Source: Candidatus Colwelliibacteriota bacterium
Lineage (GTDB): Bacteria; Patescibacteriota; Minisyncoccia; UBA6257; Colwellbacteraceae
Reading direction: 5' to 3'
Assembly (NCBI GenBank): GCA_030700125.1
Contig: JAUYKE010000003.1
Span: 1-33,549 of the forward strand
Length of the DNA stretch: 33,549 nucleotides
Shown here: piece by piece, positions 19,916 to 28,153 of the stretch
Layout: every line of letters starts with the position of its first letter
Position numbering within the stretch: the first letter of the stretch is position 1
Notes under the pieces: model-generated
What the model was told of the DNA's origin: nothing
What the model saw: only the letters and a program-made list of their open reading frames with translations
Database searches by the model: none
Made by a program: the position numbers and the translations under genes

Positions 19916-20783
19916 ATTTCCCGCTCGCTTCCCTAATTAACCCTTTAAGTAATAGAACAGTAAGTGTCTGGTTCACTACTTGGGGTTCAAGCTTAGCCAA
20001 GGAAGCAATTCTGTCAATATAAATGGGCCCGCCAACCTCCTTTATAACTTTGAAAATTAATCCCTCGTTACCGTCGAGCCGTAGCTCTAGATCCTCATTT
20101 TTAATTCCTAGCTCCTCCATTCCTGTTTCTTGCAATAATCCAAGATCTTCGAGAATATCCGCCGCTTTTGCAATCAAAATTGCTCCATCTCTTATAAGGG
20201 CATGAGAACCAACGTAATTAGGATGAGTTACCGGCCCGGGAAGGACAAAGACACTTCGTCCCTGCTCGGCGGCAAAGCCAGCCGTTGCGAGCGCCCCGGA
20301 TTTAGTCGGGGCTTCGATAACTACGACCGCTACCGACAGCCCGCTTATAATTCGGTTACGGTGAATAAAATTCTGCTTAAATGAAGGCTCACCTGGCGGA
20401 TATTCCGAGATAATGGCTCCGCCGGTTTTGAGAATCTCTTCGGCTACCTTTTCGTTTTGGGCCGGATAAATTTCGTTAATCCCGTTGCCTAAAACTGCTA
20501 TCGTTCTACCTCCTATGCTAAGCGCTCCCCGATGAGCGGCAGTATCAATCCCCATCGCCAGCCCGCTTACTATAGTGATGCCTTGCCTTGCGAGTCTTGC
20601 CGCTATCTCTTCAGCCATTCCTATCCCAGCGGCGGTGGCTTTTCTGGTGCCCACAATGGCAACCGCCGGAATTGCGCTTCCGGGAAGCATCCCACGAAGA
20701 TGAATTTGCTTCGGCGGATTCTGGATCTCTTTCAGAAGAGACGGATAGTCCTCATTATTGATATCAATAGTTTGGAAATTCAT
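19896..20783 (-). CDS. dprA: DNA processing protein DprA/Smf
   Basis: AIVGTRKATAAGIGMAEEIAARLARQGITIVSGLAMGIDTAAHRGAL, VLGNGINEIYPAQN, FKQNFIHRNRIISGLS. Confidence 0.95.
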   Translation of the reverse strand: MNFQTIDINNEDYPSLLKEIQNPPKQIHLRGMLPGSAIPAVAIVGTRKATAAGIGMAEEIAARLARQGITIVSGLAMGIDTAAHRGALSIGGRTIAVLGNGINEIYPAQNEKVAEEILKTGGAIISEYPPGEPSFKQNFIHRNRIISGLSVAVVVIEAPTKSGALATAGFAAEQGRSVFVLPGPVTHPNYVGSHALIRDGAILIAKAADILEDLGLLQETGMEELGIKNEDLELRLDGNEGLIFKVIKEVGGPIYIDRIASLAKLEPQVVNQTLTVLLLKGLIREASGKYEINYR

Positions 20784-20858
20784 TTCATGGTGAGCTTGTC
20801 GAGTCCATTATAAGTGAGTGGCAATCGGGATGCTTTTAATATATCATAACTGTAATTA

Positions 20859-21380
20859 ATGACTCGCGACTTTAGAAAACGCCTCACAATTAGTGTCGCC
20901 GTCGCCGCCGGAATTACTGTAGCTCTCCTCTCACTCTTGTTTCTTGTTGGTCGAGACGTTCAGAGCCAAGCGGGCAATATCAAATCCGCGAAAGACGGTT
21001 TAAAAACCCGAGTCCAACAGCTAAATGACTTGGCTCGACTAAGGGAAGAAGCCAAACTAGCTGAGCCAGATCTAGCTAAATTGAGACAGATCGTTCCCCA
21101 GCGAGATGAACTTTTCTCCGTTCGGCGCGAGCTGGAGCAATTAGCCAGCAATAACAATCTTGCCGTTAGCTTCACCTTTGGCAGTGAGAACCCGAAGGAA
21201 GATAATTTAGGGAGCATTAATTTTGAGCTTAAACTCCAGGGCGGCGAATATGAAGTGGGAAGCTTTATTAATCAAGTTGAATCAAGGTATCCTTTTGTGA
21301 GAATCAGCTCCCTGGACATGGTGCGCCAGGAGAATAAGTTTAGCTCTACGCTCGGGGGAAAGATTCTATTTAACGAATGA
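20859..21380 (+). CDS. PilO-like type IV pilus assembly protein
   Basis: N-terminal TM, coiled coil, compact C-terminal domain (LQGGEYEVGSFINQVESRYPFVRISSLDM). Confidence 0.6.
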   Translation: MTRDFRKRLTISVAVAAGITVALLSLLFLVGRDVQSQAGNIKSAKDGLKTRVQQLNDLARLREEAKLAEPDLAKLRQIVPQRDELFSVRRELEQLASNNNLAVSFTFGSENPKEDNLGSINFELKLQGGEYEVGSFINQVESRYPFVRISSLDMVRQENKFSSTLGGKILFNE

Positions 21381-21568
21381 AAAAATTATCTCAAGATATA
21401 ACTTTCCTCATTATCGGGGTAGTGCTTCTTATCTTTACCATCGGAGGCATTATTTACTTCATTGGATTTTTGAGTAATAATATCTTCTCGGCGCTCGCCC
21501 CAGGCCAAGATAACGGCGCAATAATCAAATTTGATTCAGAGGGTTTTGAATCACTTGGGATAGAGTAG
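21377..21568 (+). CDS. Small single-TM protein
   Basis: ATGA-type overlap with upstream pilO-like gene; strong TM segment. Confidence 0.55.
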   Translation: MKKLSQDITFLIIGVVLLIFTIGGIIYFIGFLSNNIFSALAPGQDNGAIIKFDSEGFESLGIE

Positions 21569-21602
21569 GCCTGCCCCGTGGTGAGCGGAGCGAATTTTAC
21601 GG

Positions 21603-21677
21603 GGGCGCGTAGTTCAGTGGTAGAACGCTATCCTGATAAGATAGAAGTCGTAGGTTCGATCCCTACCGCGCCCACCA
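21603..21677 (+). tRNA. tRNA-Ile(GAT), CCA encoded
   Basis: gggcgcgtagttcagtggtagaacgctatcCTGATAAgatag...aggttcgatccctaccgcgcccacca. Confidence 0.95.
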
Positions 21678-21732
21678 AAACCATACTTTTCGGTTTTTCG
21701 GAGGCCATTTATTAAGCAGCGCCCTGCTCCGT

Positions 21733-23679
21733 CTAAGAACCGGCTCCCAATACAATCCTGAAAGGACTATCGCTTGAGTCGCAATTTTTCGAAGCGGTTT
21801 GGGTTTGACAAACTTGAACCGTGTACGAACCATCAGGAGCAACACCACCAGTTCCAGTGCCGAGAGCTTCCAAATACTCACCTACCGACCAGCTGTACGA
21901 AGAATCAGACACGCCTCTCACGCCTTTTGCAATCGTATACGGTCCTGCAATAGGGTACCTGGGAGGAGGATAGACGCCCGTGTACGCCGTCGGATAGTTA
22001 GGAATTAACTTGATGTCATAGTATCTCGGCGCAGGCATTATTCTTATACAGTATGTCCCAACTGGGCATGGCGGAATGGGCGTGCTGTCGTACCATTTGA
22101 TTGTTTGTGTTGTGCCTTTTGTCCAAGTTTCTCCACCGTTCGGTGAAAGGACAGTGATAGATGATTGAAGAGAGCTGTCTACGTCTACCGTGAACACATG
22201 CTCATCACTCCCGCCTCGGCAGTCGCTTACTGTTGCTTTTACTGTGTACGTTCCTGCATTTGCCCATGCGTGAGATGCATTGAAAGTCCATACTTGTTTG
22301 TTCTGCGGATTTGGCGATTGACACGCTCCTGCAACTCCGGTTCCATCACCCCACGATATTGACCACGAGAGATTGTCGCCGTCAGCGTCAGTCGCGCCCA
22401 AACCGAACAAAACGGATTGATTGACTTTGATGTTATCAGTGGGAATTTGGGAGATCCTGTTGATGACGGGAGGAGAGTTTGTGCCCACTCCGTCGCTTAC
22501 ACTAACACTAACGCTTGTTTGGGCAGAAAGACCGCCATTGTCCGTGACTGTAAATGCGGGAGTGTACGTGCTAGTTTTTGGATAGACGTGAGTAAATGTT
22601 GCGGTTTGCGCTACAACTCCACTTGCTGAAGGAACCGCGCGCTCTGCAATACCGACACCAGCAACTTCATCCCCCCAGACTACCGAGTATGTAAGAGGTC
22701 CCTGTTCCGGATCAGAAGCTTTTACTTCCCACTTTCCAATCTCGCCAACCTTAAGAACGCTTGGGCCGGAAACGCCGCTGATGGTTGGAGGGAGATTACT
22801 GGCATTCCCACTTACAATCGTGAAGTAGTTATCACTTGAGTCACAGATCGTGGATCCGGTTTGGCAAATTTGAATCGTGTATGGGCCATCGGGCGCGATC
22901 CTACCTGCTGGGATCTCACCTACTGACCATCTATATGAGGTACCGTATCCACCGTATACATTGTTGACAATCGGATACGGCGCAATGCGCAGATAGCGAG
23001 GGGCTAACTTGATGTCGTAGTATCTCGCCGGGGGAGGGGGAGATCCAGAGAGTACCTCACCAGCTGGGCGTGACAGCACGCCGTCTCGCCATGTGATCGT
23101 CTGCGTCGTTCCCTTTGTCCATGTTTCGCCACCGTTTGGTGAAAGGACAGTAAGTCTGTCGGTCGGGAGTATTGGTGGAGGACATATGATAATTATTTTT
23201 GCGCGTGTTTGTGGACCTACAATGCCATAACCTGTTGTCGCAGGACTTCCAGAAGAAATAACCCCTTGCTTTGCTTGCCAGCGCTGCACCGCTTTTTCGG
23301 TAAGCTCACCATAGTATCCTGTTATGAGTCTTTCTGGATATACGGTTGGGTCCTCGGCTAGTATTTTCTGCAGTTTCGTCACCTCTCCTCCAGTTCCTTT
23401 GTCGTTTACGCCGCGATAAAGAGTGTACAAGAACACGGGACGACACCCTGGAAGAACTGACGGCGGTTCCGGCTCAGTCGGACTTGTGCCGCCCAACTGC
23501 TGCTGCAGAAGTTTAATCCGCGCTTGCAACTGTTCGACTTGTTCCTGCAGCTGTTGAATGGTGTGCGCAGTAGTATGATCAGCTGCGGCAAGATGGGGAA
23601 CAGAGAAACTGACTCCCAAAACCACGAAAATAAACAGCAATGATAATGTTAATAGTTTTATTTGATTGTTCACATTCAT
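21733..23679 (-). CDS. Secreted peptidoglycan-binding/PKD-domain surface protein with duplicated SPNGGETWTKGTTQTI modules
   Basis: Signal peptide, coiled coil, PG_binding_1-like segment (GGEVTKLQKILAEDPTVYPERLITGYYGELTEKAVQRWQAKQG), two PKD-like repeats, two SPNGGETW modules. Confidence 0.85.
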   Translation of the reverse strand: MNVNNQIKLLTLSLLFIFVVLGVSFSVPHLAAADHTTAHTIQQLQEQVEQLQARIKLLQQQLGGTSPTEPEPPSVLPGCRPVFLYTLYRGVNDKGTGGEVTKLQKILAEDPTVYPERLITGYYGELTEKAVQRWQAKQGVISSGSPATTGYGIVGPQTRAKIIIICPPPILPTDRLTVLSPNGGETWTKGTTQTITWRDGVLSRPAGEVLSGSPPPPARYYDIKLAPRYLRIAPYPIVNNVYGGYGTSYRWSVGEIPAGRIAPDGPYTIQICQTGSTICDSSDNYFTIVSGNASNLPPTISGVSGPSVLKVGEIGKWEVKASDPEQGPLTYSVVWGDEVAGVGIAERAVPSASGVVAQTATFTHVYPKTSTYTPAFTVTDNGGLSAQTSVSVSVSDGVGTNSPPVINRISQIPTDNIKVNQSVLFGLGATDADGDNLSWSISWGDGTGVAGACQSPNPQNKQVWTFNASHAWANAGTYTVKATVSDCRGGSDEHVFTVDVDSSLQSSITVLSPNGGETWTKGTTQTIKWYDSTPIPPCPVGTYCIRIMPAPRYYDIKLIPNYPTAYTGVYPPPRYPIAGPYTIAKGVRGVSDSSYSWSVGEYLEALGTGTGGVAPDGSYTVQVCQTQTASKNCDSSDSPFRIVLGAGS

Positions 23680-23814
23680 AAATAGCTAAATTTTACTTGC
23701 GACCTATTACTGAAATAATACAATACAATACAATATAAATAGTATCCACTAAAGATTTTGACGAGGCGCGTAAAAGAGAGCTATATTTAAAATCCGCTGC
23801 TGATAGAAAGTTTT

Positions 23815-23886
23815 GGGCGATTAGTTCAGTGGTAGAATGCTTCCTCGACACGGAAGAGGTCGCTGGTTCGATCCCAGCATCGCCCA
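23815..23886 (+). tRNA. tRNA-Val(GAC)
   Basis: gggcgattagttcagtggtagaatgcttccTCGACACggaag...ggttcgatcccagcatcgccca; no encoded CCA. Confidence 0.94.
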
Positions 23887-23899
23887 CATAATAGTTTCT

Positions 23900-24955
23900 A
23901 TGCACTACACCGAAATTACCGACCAGTTTAGAGCAGATTTTTTCAAGCTCACTGACGAAGCCAAAAGCATTTGCATCACTGCCCATATGTCAGCGGACGA
24001 GGATGCGATTGCCTCTGCTCTCGCAACTTACCGCCTGCTTTCGGATAAATATCCGGGAAAAAACATTCAAATCATCTATACGGGCGAACCAAATAATAGA
24101 TTCCGGCCGTTTGAGAATTTTGAAAAAATCCAGTTTGTGCCGGATCTTTCAGATTATCTTGATAAATTTGACCTCGCTATATTACTCGATGGAGGCAATT
24201 ATCACCGCTTCATCTCAAAGCCAGACAAACTGAAAGAATTCCCAGGTAAGAAAATCTGTATTGACCATCACAGCTCGCCGCCGGATAAATTTGATCTCGC
24301 TCTTATTGCTCCTCAAATTCCATCCACCGCTGAGATTATTTACCTTATCTTCTATAAGAACGCCCCGATAAATAAGCCATTAGCCGAGATTTTTCTTTTG
24401 GGCATTCTCGGCGACACCGGCAATTTCTCTTATTTGAAGCCCGACCAGACAGAAACTTTCCTTACGGCAAAAAGATTAGTAGAAGAAAGCGGGATAGAAA
24501 TTGCCGCCCTACAATCCCGTTATCGCACCCTTGAACCGGAGATTTTAACCGCTCTTGGTGAGCTAATTAAAAATACTAGCTATCACAAGATTGATAATTG
24601 GCCTCCTCTCCAGGCAAGTTTTCTAGGTCGCACTTTTGCTGAGGACAACAGTCTTTCAGATAGACAAATAGGCGAAGCGGCGGAACTCTACACCGTTTTC
24701 TTCATCAGGTCCGTCGTGGGTTTCAGTTGGGGTTTTACTATACGGCCGAAGAGTAATGGGGAATGCAATATCTCCCTTAGATCTTTACCCGGAAGCGTCA
24801 ATGTCCGTGAGCTAGCAGAGCGAATGGGGGTTGGCGGTGGGCATGATCGGGCCGCTGGTGGGACGTTCAAGGAAAAGGGTAAAGTCTTGGATTCAAAGGA
24901 GTGCCTCGATAAAGTTCTTGATTGGATAAATAAGAATGAACCAGTCATCGGTTAG
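23900..24955 (+). CDS. DHH/DHHA1 family phosphoesterase (NrnA/oligoribonuclease-like)
   Basis: AHMSADEDAIASALA, KICIDHHSSPPDKFDLALIAPQIPSTAEIIY, GILGDTGNFSY, GVGGGHDRAAGGTF; ATG at 23900. Confidence 0.88.
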   Translation: MHYTEITDQFRADFFKLTDEAKSICITAHMSADEDAIASALATYRLLSDKYPGKNIQIIYTGEPNNRFRPFENFEKIQFVPDLSDYLDKFDLAILLDGGNYHRFISKPDKLKEFPGKKICIDHHSSPPDKFDLALIAPQIPSTAEIIYLIFYKNAPINKPLAEIFLLGILGDTGNFSYLKPDQTETFLTAKRLVEESGIEIAALQSRYRTLEPEILTALGELIKNTSYHKIDNWPPLQASFLGRTFAEDNSLSDRQIGEAAELYTVFFIRSVVGFSWGFTIRPKSNGECNISLRSLPGSVNVRELAERMGVGGGHDRAAGGTFKEKGKVLDSKECLDKVLDWINKNEPVIG

Positions 24956-25045
24956 AAAATAGAATCTAGAATCTAGAAAATAGAAGTATTTGTAAATTGA
25001 ATCATTGAAAATTCAATGAAAATTGAGAAATGAAAATTGAAAATT
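24955..25045. repeat. AT-rich intergenic repeat block (gaaaatagaatctagaatctagaaaatagaag; gaaaattcaatgaaaattgagaaatgaaaattgaaaattc)
   Basis: Direct reading; second part overlaps the rluD-like start codon. Confidence 0.6.
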
Positions 25046-25773
25046 CACTCTCTCCGCGAGTTATCTACGAGGACAAAAACTTCCTGGCACTTGATAAGCC
25101 GGCGGGGTTGCTAGTCCATCCAACAGCTAGCTCCAAGGAGCCCACTTTAGTTAACTGGCTTCTCAAGCGATATCCGGAAATGAAAAAAGTTGGAGATTCG
25201 GATCGACCGGGGATTGTTCACCGGCTGGATAGAGATACCTCCGGCATTATCCTTACAGCCAAAAATCAAAAATATTTTGAATATTTAAAAAATCTTTTTC
25301 AAACTCGCGCTATTAAGAAGACCTACCGGGCTTTAGTTTACGGTAAACTGACTCCTAAAAAAGGAATTATTGAAAAAGATATCAAGATAAGATCCGGCAC
25401 CACCAAACGCACGGTTTTTAAGGGTCGATCTGAAAAAGCGGCAGTTACGGAATACAAAGTGCTGAAGCACTTTGCCCTGAGCTTGTCGAATGGGTCACAG
25501 TCGTACTTCAGCTGGGTAGAGATAAAACCGCTTACCGGCCGTACCCATCAAATTAGGGTTCATCTCGCCTCCATCGGTCACTCGGTAGTAGGGGATAAAC
25601 TCTATGGTCCCAAGAAATCTAAGGAAGTCGGACTTCCTAATGCTAACCGCCAATTTCTCCATGCCTATTCATTGGAATTCAGTCCTTCTCCGGGTAAACG
25701 ATTAAAATTAGCTGCCGACTTACCGGCAGACATAAAAGAGGTTTTACGAAACCTAAAAGTTGCAAAACATTAA
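25030..25773 (+). CDS. RluA/RluD family pseudouridine synthase
   Basis: LALDKPAGLLVHPTASS, PGIVHRLDRDTSGIILTAKN, IKPLTGRTHQIRVHLASIGHSVVGDKLYG. Confidence 0.94.
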   Translation: MKIENSLSPRVIYEDKNFLALDKPAGLLVHPTASSKEPTLVNWLLKRYPEMKKVGDSDRPGIVHRLDRDTSGIILTAKNQKYFEYLKNLFQTRAIKKTYRALVYGKLTPKKGIIEKDIKIRSGTTKRTVFKGRSEKAAVTEYKVLKHFALSLSNGSQSYFSWVEIKPLTGRTHQIRVHLASIGHSVVGDKLYGPKKSKEVGLPNANRQFLHAYSLEFSPSPGKRLKLAADLPADIKEVLRNLKVAKH

Positions 25774-25807
25774 GGAAGTCGCTAAACTGGATTGGCAATT
25801 CAAAGCT

Positions 25808-26107
25808 ATGATCGATGCAGAAACACTAAAAAAGTTGAAGCCTGGCACAAGAGTCAAGGTCCACGAAAAGCAGGGCTTTTTTGAGGGGATTGTTCTAGCG
25901 CGAAAGCACGGCACTGAACCGGGGGCCACTTTTACCGTGAGAGCTAAATTAGCTGACATTGGCGTTGAGAAGGTTTATCCGATTTATTCCCCCAACATCA
26001 AAAAACTAGAGATTCTAACTACTCCAAAAAGGAGAGTGAGGAGGGCTAAGCTTTATTATCTCCGCAATCTCCCCGAGAAAAAGATTAGACAAAAACTCGG
26101 AGTTTAA
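25808..26107 (+). CDS. rplS: Ribosomal protein bL19
   Basis: KPGTRVKVHEKQGFFEGIVLARKHGTEPGATFTVRAKLADIGVEKVYPIYSPNIKKLEI...RRAKLYYLRNLPEKKIRQKL; start uncertain (25760 or 25808). Confidence 0.92.
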   Translation: MIDAETLKKLKPGTRVKVHEKQGFFEGIVLARKHGTEPGATFTVRAKLADIGVEKVYPIYSPNIKKLEILTTPKRRVRRAKLYYLRNLPEKKIRQKLGV

Positions 26108-26124
26108 TCAAAATAGTAGAGCGC

Positions 26125-26208
26125 GCGCGGGTGGTGAAATTGGTAGACACGCCACTTTGAGGGGGTGGTGCCCGCAAGGGCTTGGAGGTTCGAGTCCTCT
26201 CCCGCGCA
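26125..26208 (+). tRNA. tRNA-Leu(GAG)
   Basis: gcgcgggtggtgaaattggtagacacgccactTTGAGGGggtgg...ggttcgagtcctctcccgcgca; class II variable arm gtgcccgcaagggctt. Confidence 0.93.
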
Positions 26209-26259
26209 CAAGCAAATTTTGCTAATTAAAGGTCGTAAAATTAGATAAAATTTAATTCT

Positions 26260-26445
26260 ATGGAAGGACGCAAATCATTAGACTGTCGGCTTATGCCGAG
26301 TAAAAGTCAGTGCAATCTTTTTATGAGCGGCAGCGAAGAGCATCTCTTGCCGGCGGCAGTGGAGCACGCCGTAAATAAGCACGGCCACGAAGACACGCCG
26401 GAACTGCACGAGCAGATTAAAGGAATGATGAAAGACGAGGGGTAA
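26260..26445 (+). CDS. DUF1059-like small protein
   Basis: LDCRLMPSKSQCNLFMSGSEEHLLPAAVEHAVNKHGHEDTPELHEQIKGMMKDEG matches the DUF1059 pattern as remembered. Confidence 0.7.
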   Translation: MEGRKSLDCRLMPSKSQCNLFMSGSEEHLLPAAVEHAVNKHGHEDTPELHEQIKGMMKDEG

Positions 26446-26471
26446 TTCTATTTAGAGGAGAAAAAAGTTAC

Positions 26472-26508
26472 CACACAAAAGCCCGCATCTTATGCGGGCT
26501 TTTGTGTG
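26472..26508. terminator. Perfect 17-bp hairpin terminator
   Basis: cacacaaaagcccgcat-ctt-atgcgggcttttgtgtg. Confidence 0.88.
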
Positions 26509-26544
26509 ACGAGAAGCACTCCCCGCGCTATACTCCGCCCGCGT

Positions 26545-26572
26545 TTGACAAAACCTATTTTTCTGGTATCAT
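26545..26572 (+). promoter_or_regulatory. Sigma70-like promoter TTGACA-16-TATCAT with extended TGG
   Basis: ttgaca aaacctatttttctgg tatcat upstream of 26617 ORF. Confidence 0.75.
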
Positions 26573-26616
26573 ATAGCCAGTTTTAGTTCTTCGACAACAA
26601 GAGATTGGGGGTTCTA

Positions 26617-26979
26617 ATGCCCGTAAAACGAGTACACGAAAGGCAACTCTCGATTAGCAAGCACATCAGAGCTCCCGACCATCAGCGACTGGCCGATGAC
26701 CTGAAGGCGGAGATCGACCGCAAGCAACGTCAGCTTCACCGCACCCGTCTTCTCCTGGAAGATGAACGGTACCTCGGCAATCGGTCTGGACCCCAGGGGC
26801 AGTGGAAGCAGCATCGAGAGAAGCTGCAGGAGCTGCAAGTGATGGAGACCGAGCTCGTCGCCGATCTTCAAAGGCTCGATGAAAGACTGTGTCAACTCGG
26901 CGGCCATCCGAATTTCCGAACCCCGATCGTAGAGGGGTACGGATTAGCGGATGCCCTCCGAAAACTTGGCAAAGAATAG
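26617..26979 (+). CDS. Small coiled-coil protein of unknown function
   Basis: MPVKRVHERQLSISKHIRAPDHQRLADDLKAEIDRKQRQLHRTRLLLEDE...; promoter immediately upstream. Confidence 0.6.
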   Translation: MPVKRVHERQLSISKHIRAPDHQRLADDLKAEIDRKQRQLHRTRLLLEDERYLGNRSGPQGQWKQHREKLQELQVMETELVADLQRLDERLCQLGGHPNFRTPIVEGYGLADALRKLGKE

Positions 26980-26994
26980 TTGAGAGGAGAGCAA

Positions 26995-27393
26995 ATGGCG
27001 AAGGTTCTTATCTTGGAGGATAGCAAGACGAGCAGAGCTCTCTTTCTAGATCAGCTTGAAGGGGAGCCGGTGGAGGTCGTGATCGCGGAGACGGCGGCAG
27101 AGGCGCGAGACTTCTTCGAAAGCGATGAATTTGATGTCATCGCGCTTGATGGTATCGCTCCGAGTGCTCCAGATCAAGGAGCATCTCTTGTCGGACCCCT
27201 CCTCGCCCGCGAGTTTCGCAACAAGGGATACAAGGGTTTCATTGTCGCGATCTCCAGTGATTCGGAGGTACGGGCGCTCACGAAGAAGGAGGCAGGGGAG
27301 AGAGTACTTCATCGCGCTTACGCTTGTGAGAAGCTCCGTCTCGCCGACCTCATTCGGGAGCTTCTTCTGGGCATCTACCCCACCTCGAAGTAG
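26995..27393 (+). CDS. Stand-alone response-regulator receiver-like protein
   Basis: KVLILEDSKTSRALF, DVIALDGIAPS (phosphoacceptor-like D), FIVAISSDSEV; agaggagagcaaATG ribosome-binding site. The conserved KP position appears degenerate. Confidence 0.75.
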   Translation: MAKVLILEDSKTSRALFLDQLEGEPVEVVIAETAAEARDFFESDEFDVIALDGIAPSAPDQGASLVGPLLAREFRNKGYKGFIVAISSDSEVRALTKKEAGERVLHRAYACEKLRLADLIRELLLGIYPTSK

Positions 27394-27398
27394 AAGTC

Positions 27399-27431
27399 TG
27401 TGAGCGGGGCGGCAATGCCGCCCCGCTCACA
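27399..27431 (+). terminator. GC-rich hairpin terminator after receiver gene
   Basis: tgtgagcggggcggc-aat-gccgccccgctcaca then cgaacttttt. Confidence 0.8.
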
Positions 27432-27503
27432 CGAACTTTTTCAAAAATTTTCCCGTAAAACTCTTTCAGAGTCACGGGGCAGGCAAACATTTCCAAACAA
27501 ACC

Positions 27504-27528
27504 AAAACCCCGCCTAAGGCGGGGTTTT
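27504..27528. terminator. Bidirectional hairpin terminator
   Basis: aaaaccccgcc-taa-ggcggggtttt between convergent genes. Confidence 0.85.
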
Positions 27529-27529
27529 G

Positions 27530-27973
27530 TTATAAGATCTCGACTCGGGCCACTTGGGTCCCGAACCGCAGCGCTTCGTCAGTGCTTGAGAACCAAACAT
27601 CAACTTTACCGTTCATTCTACTATGCATCCGGTCTTCTACTATGAAGACCTGATCACCGAATAGCGTCGGGATTCTGATTTTGGCACCGAGGGGCAGCCA
27701 GTTGGCCGCCACAACTCCCGGCCGAACCTTTGTCCCGGCAGCGGTCATGAACGGAGTATCATCTGTTTCTCCGACCCGACTGGAGTAAGCTGTAATTACC
27801 ACTTTCACAAACCTACTTTTCGCACTTTGAGGTGTCTCAGTCGGGCTTTGGTTCAAGAGGGCTGTATCTTGAGCCACCGGCAGTGGCTCGTAGCCTACTG
27901 CGCCTCCTGTAACCGCAATTTTCAAGGTTCCAAGCATGACTAAAAGAAACGCCGAGATGAGGTATTTACTCAT
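27530..27973 (-). CDS. Secreted 3D-domain protein
   Basis: VVITAYSSRVGETDDTPFMTAAGTKVRPGVVAANWLPLGAKIRIPTLFGDQVFIVEDRMHSRMNGKVDVWF. Confidence 0.85.
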   Translation of the reverse strand: MSKYLISAFLLVMLGTLKIAVTGGAVGYEPLPVAQDTALLNQSPTETPQSAKSRFVKVVITAYSSRVGETDDTPFMTAAGTKVRPGVVAANWLPLGAKIRIPTLFGDQVFIVEDRMHSRMNGKVDVWFSSTDEALRFGTQVARVEIL

Positions 27974-28051
27974 TCTGGGCAATAAAAAACCCCGTTTTAT
28001 CGGGATTTCTACTGCTCCATCATCCTACCATATCGGGTCTCAAAAAGTCAA

Positions 28052-28121
28052 CCCCAACACCTAATGAGGATGTGCATGGCCTTTTTGCGCCTACGGCACT
28101 AACCCTCATTAGGTGTGGGGG
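28052..28121. repeat. 18-bp inverted repeat with 34-nt spacer
   Basis: ccccaacacctaatgagg (28052-28069) vs cctcattaggtgtggggg (28104-28121), one mismatch. Confidence 0.75.
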
Positions 28122-28153
28122 TCAACCAGTCGTCTACAGGGGGTCAAGAGGAG

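Noticed and set aside
27452-27478. cccgtaaaactctttcagagtcacggg hairpin as a separate sRNA or terminator
   Set aside because: Short interrupted stem between two strong terminators; no independent promoter seen.
27400-27645. ORF of 81 aa on plus strand
   Set aside because: Spans two terminators and lies antisense to the 3D-domain gene.
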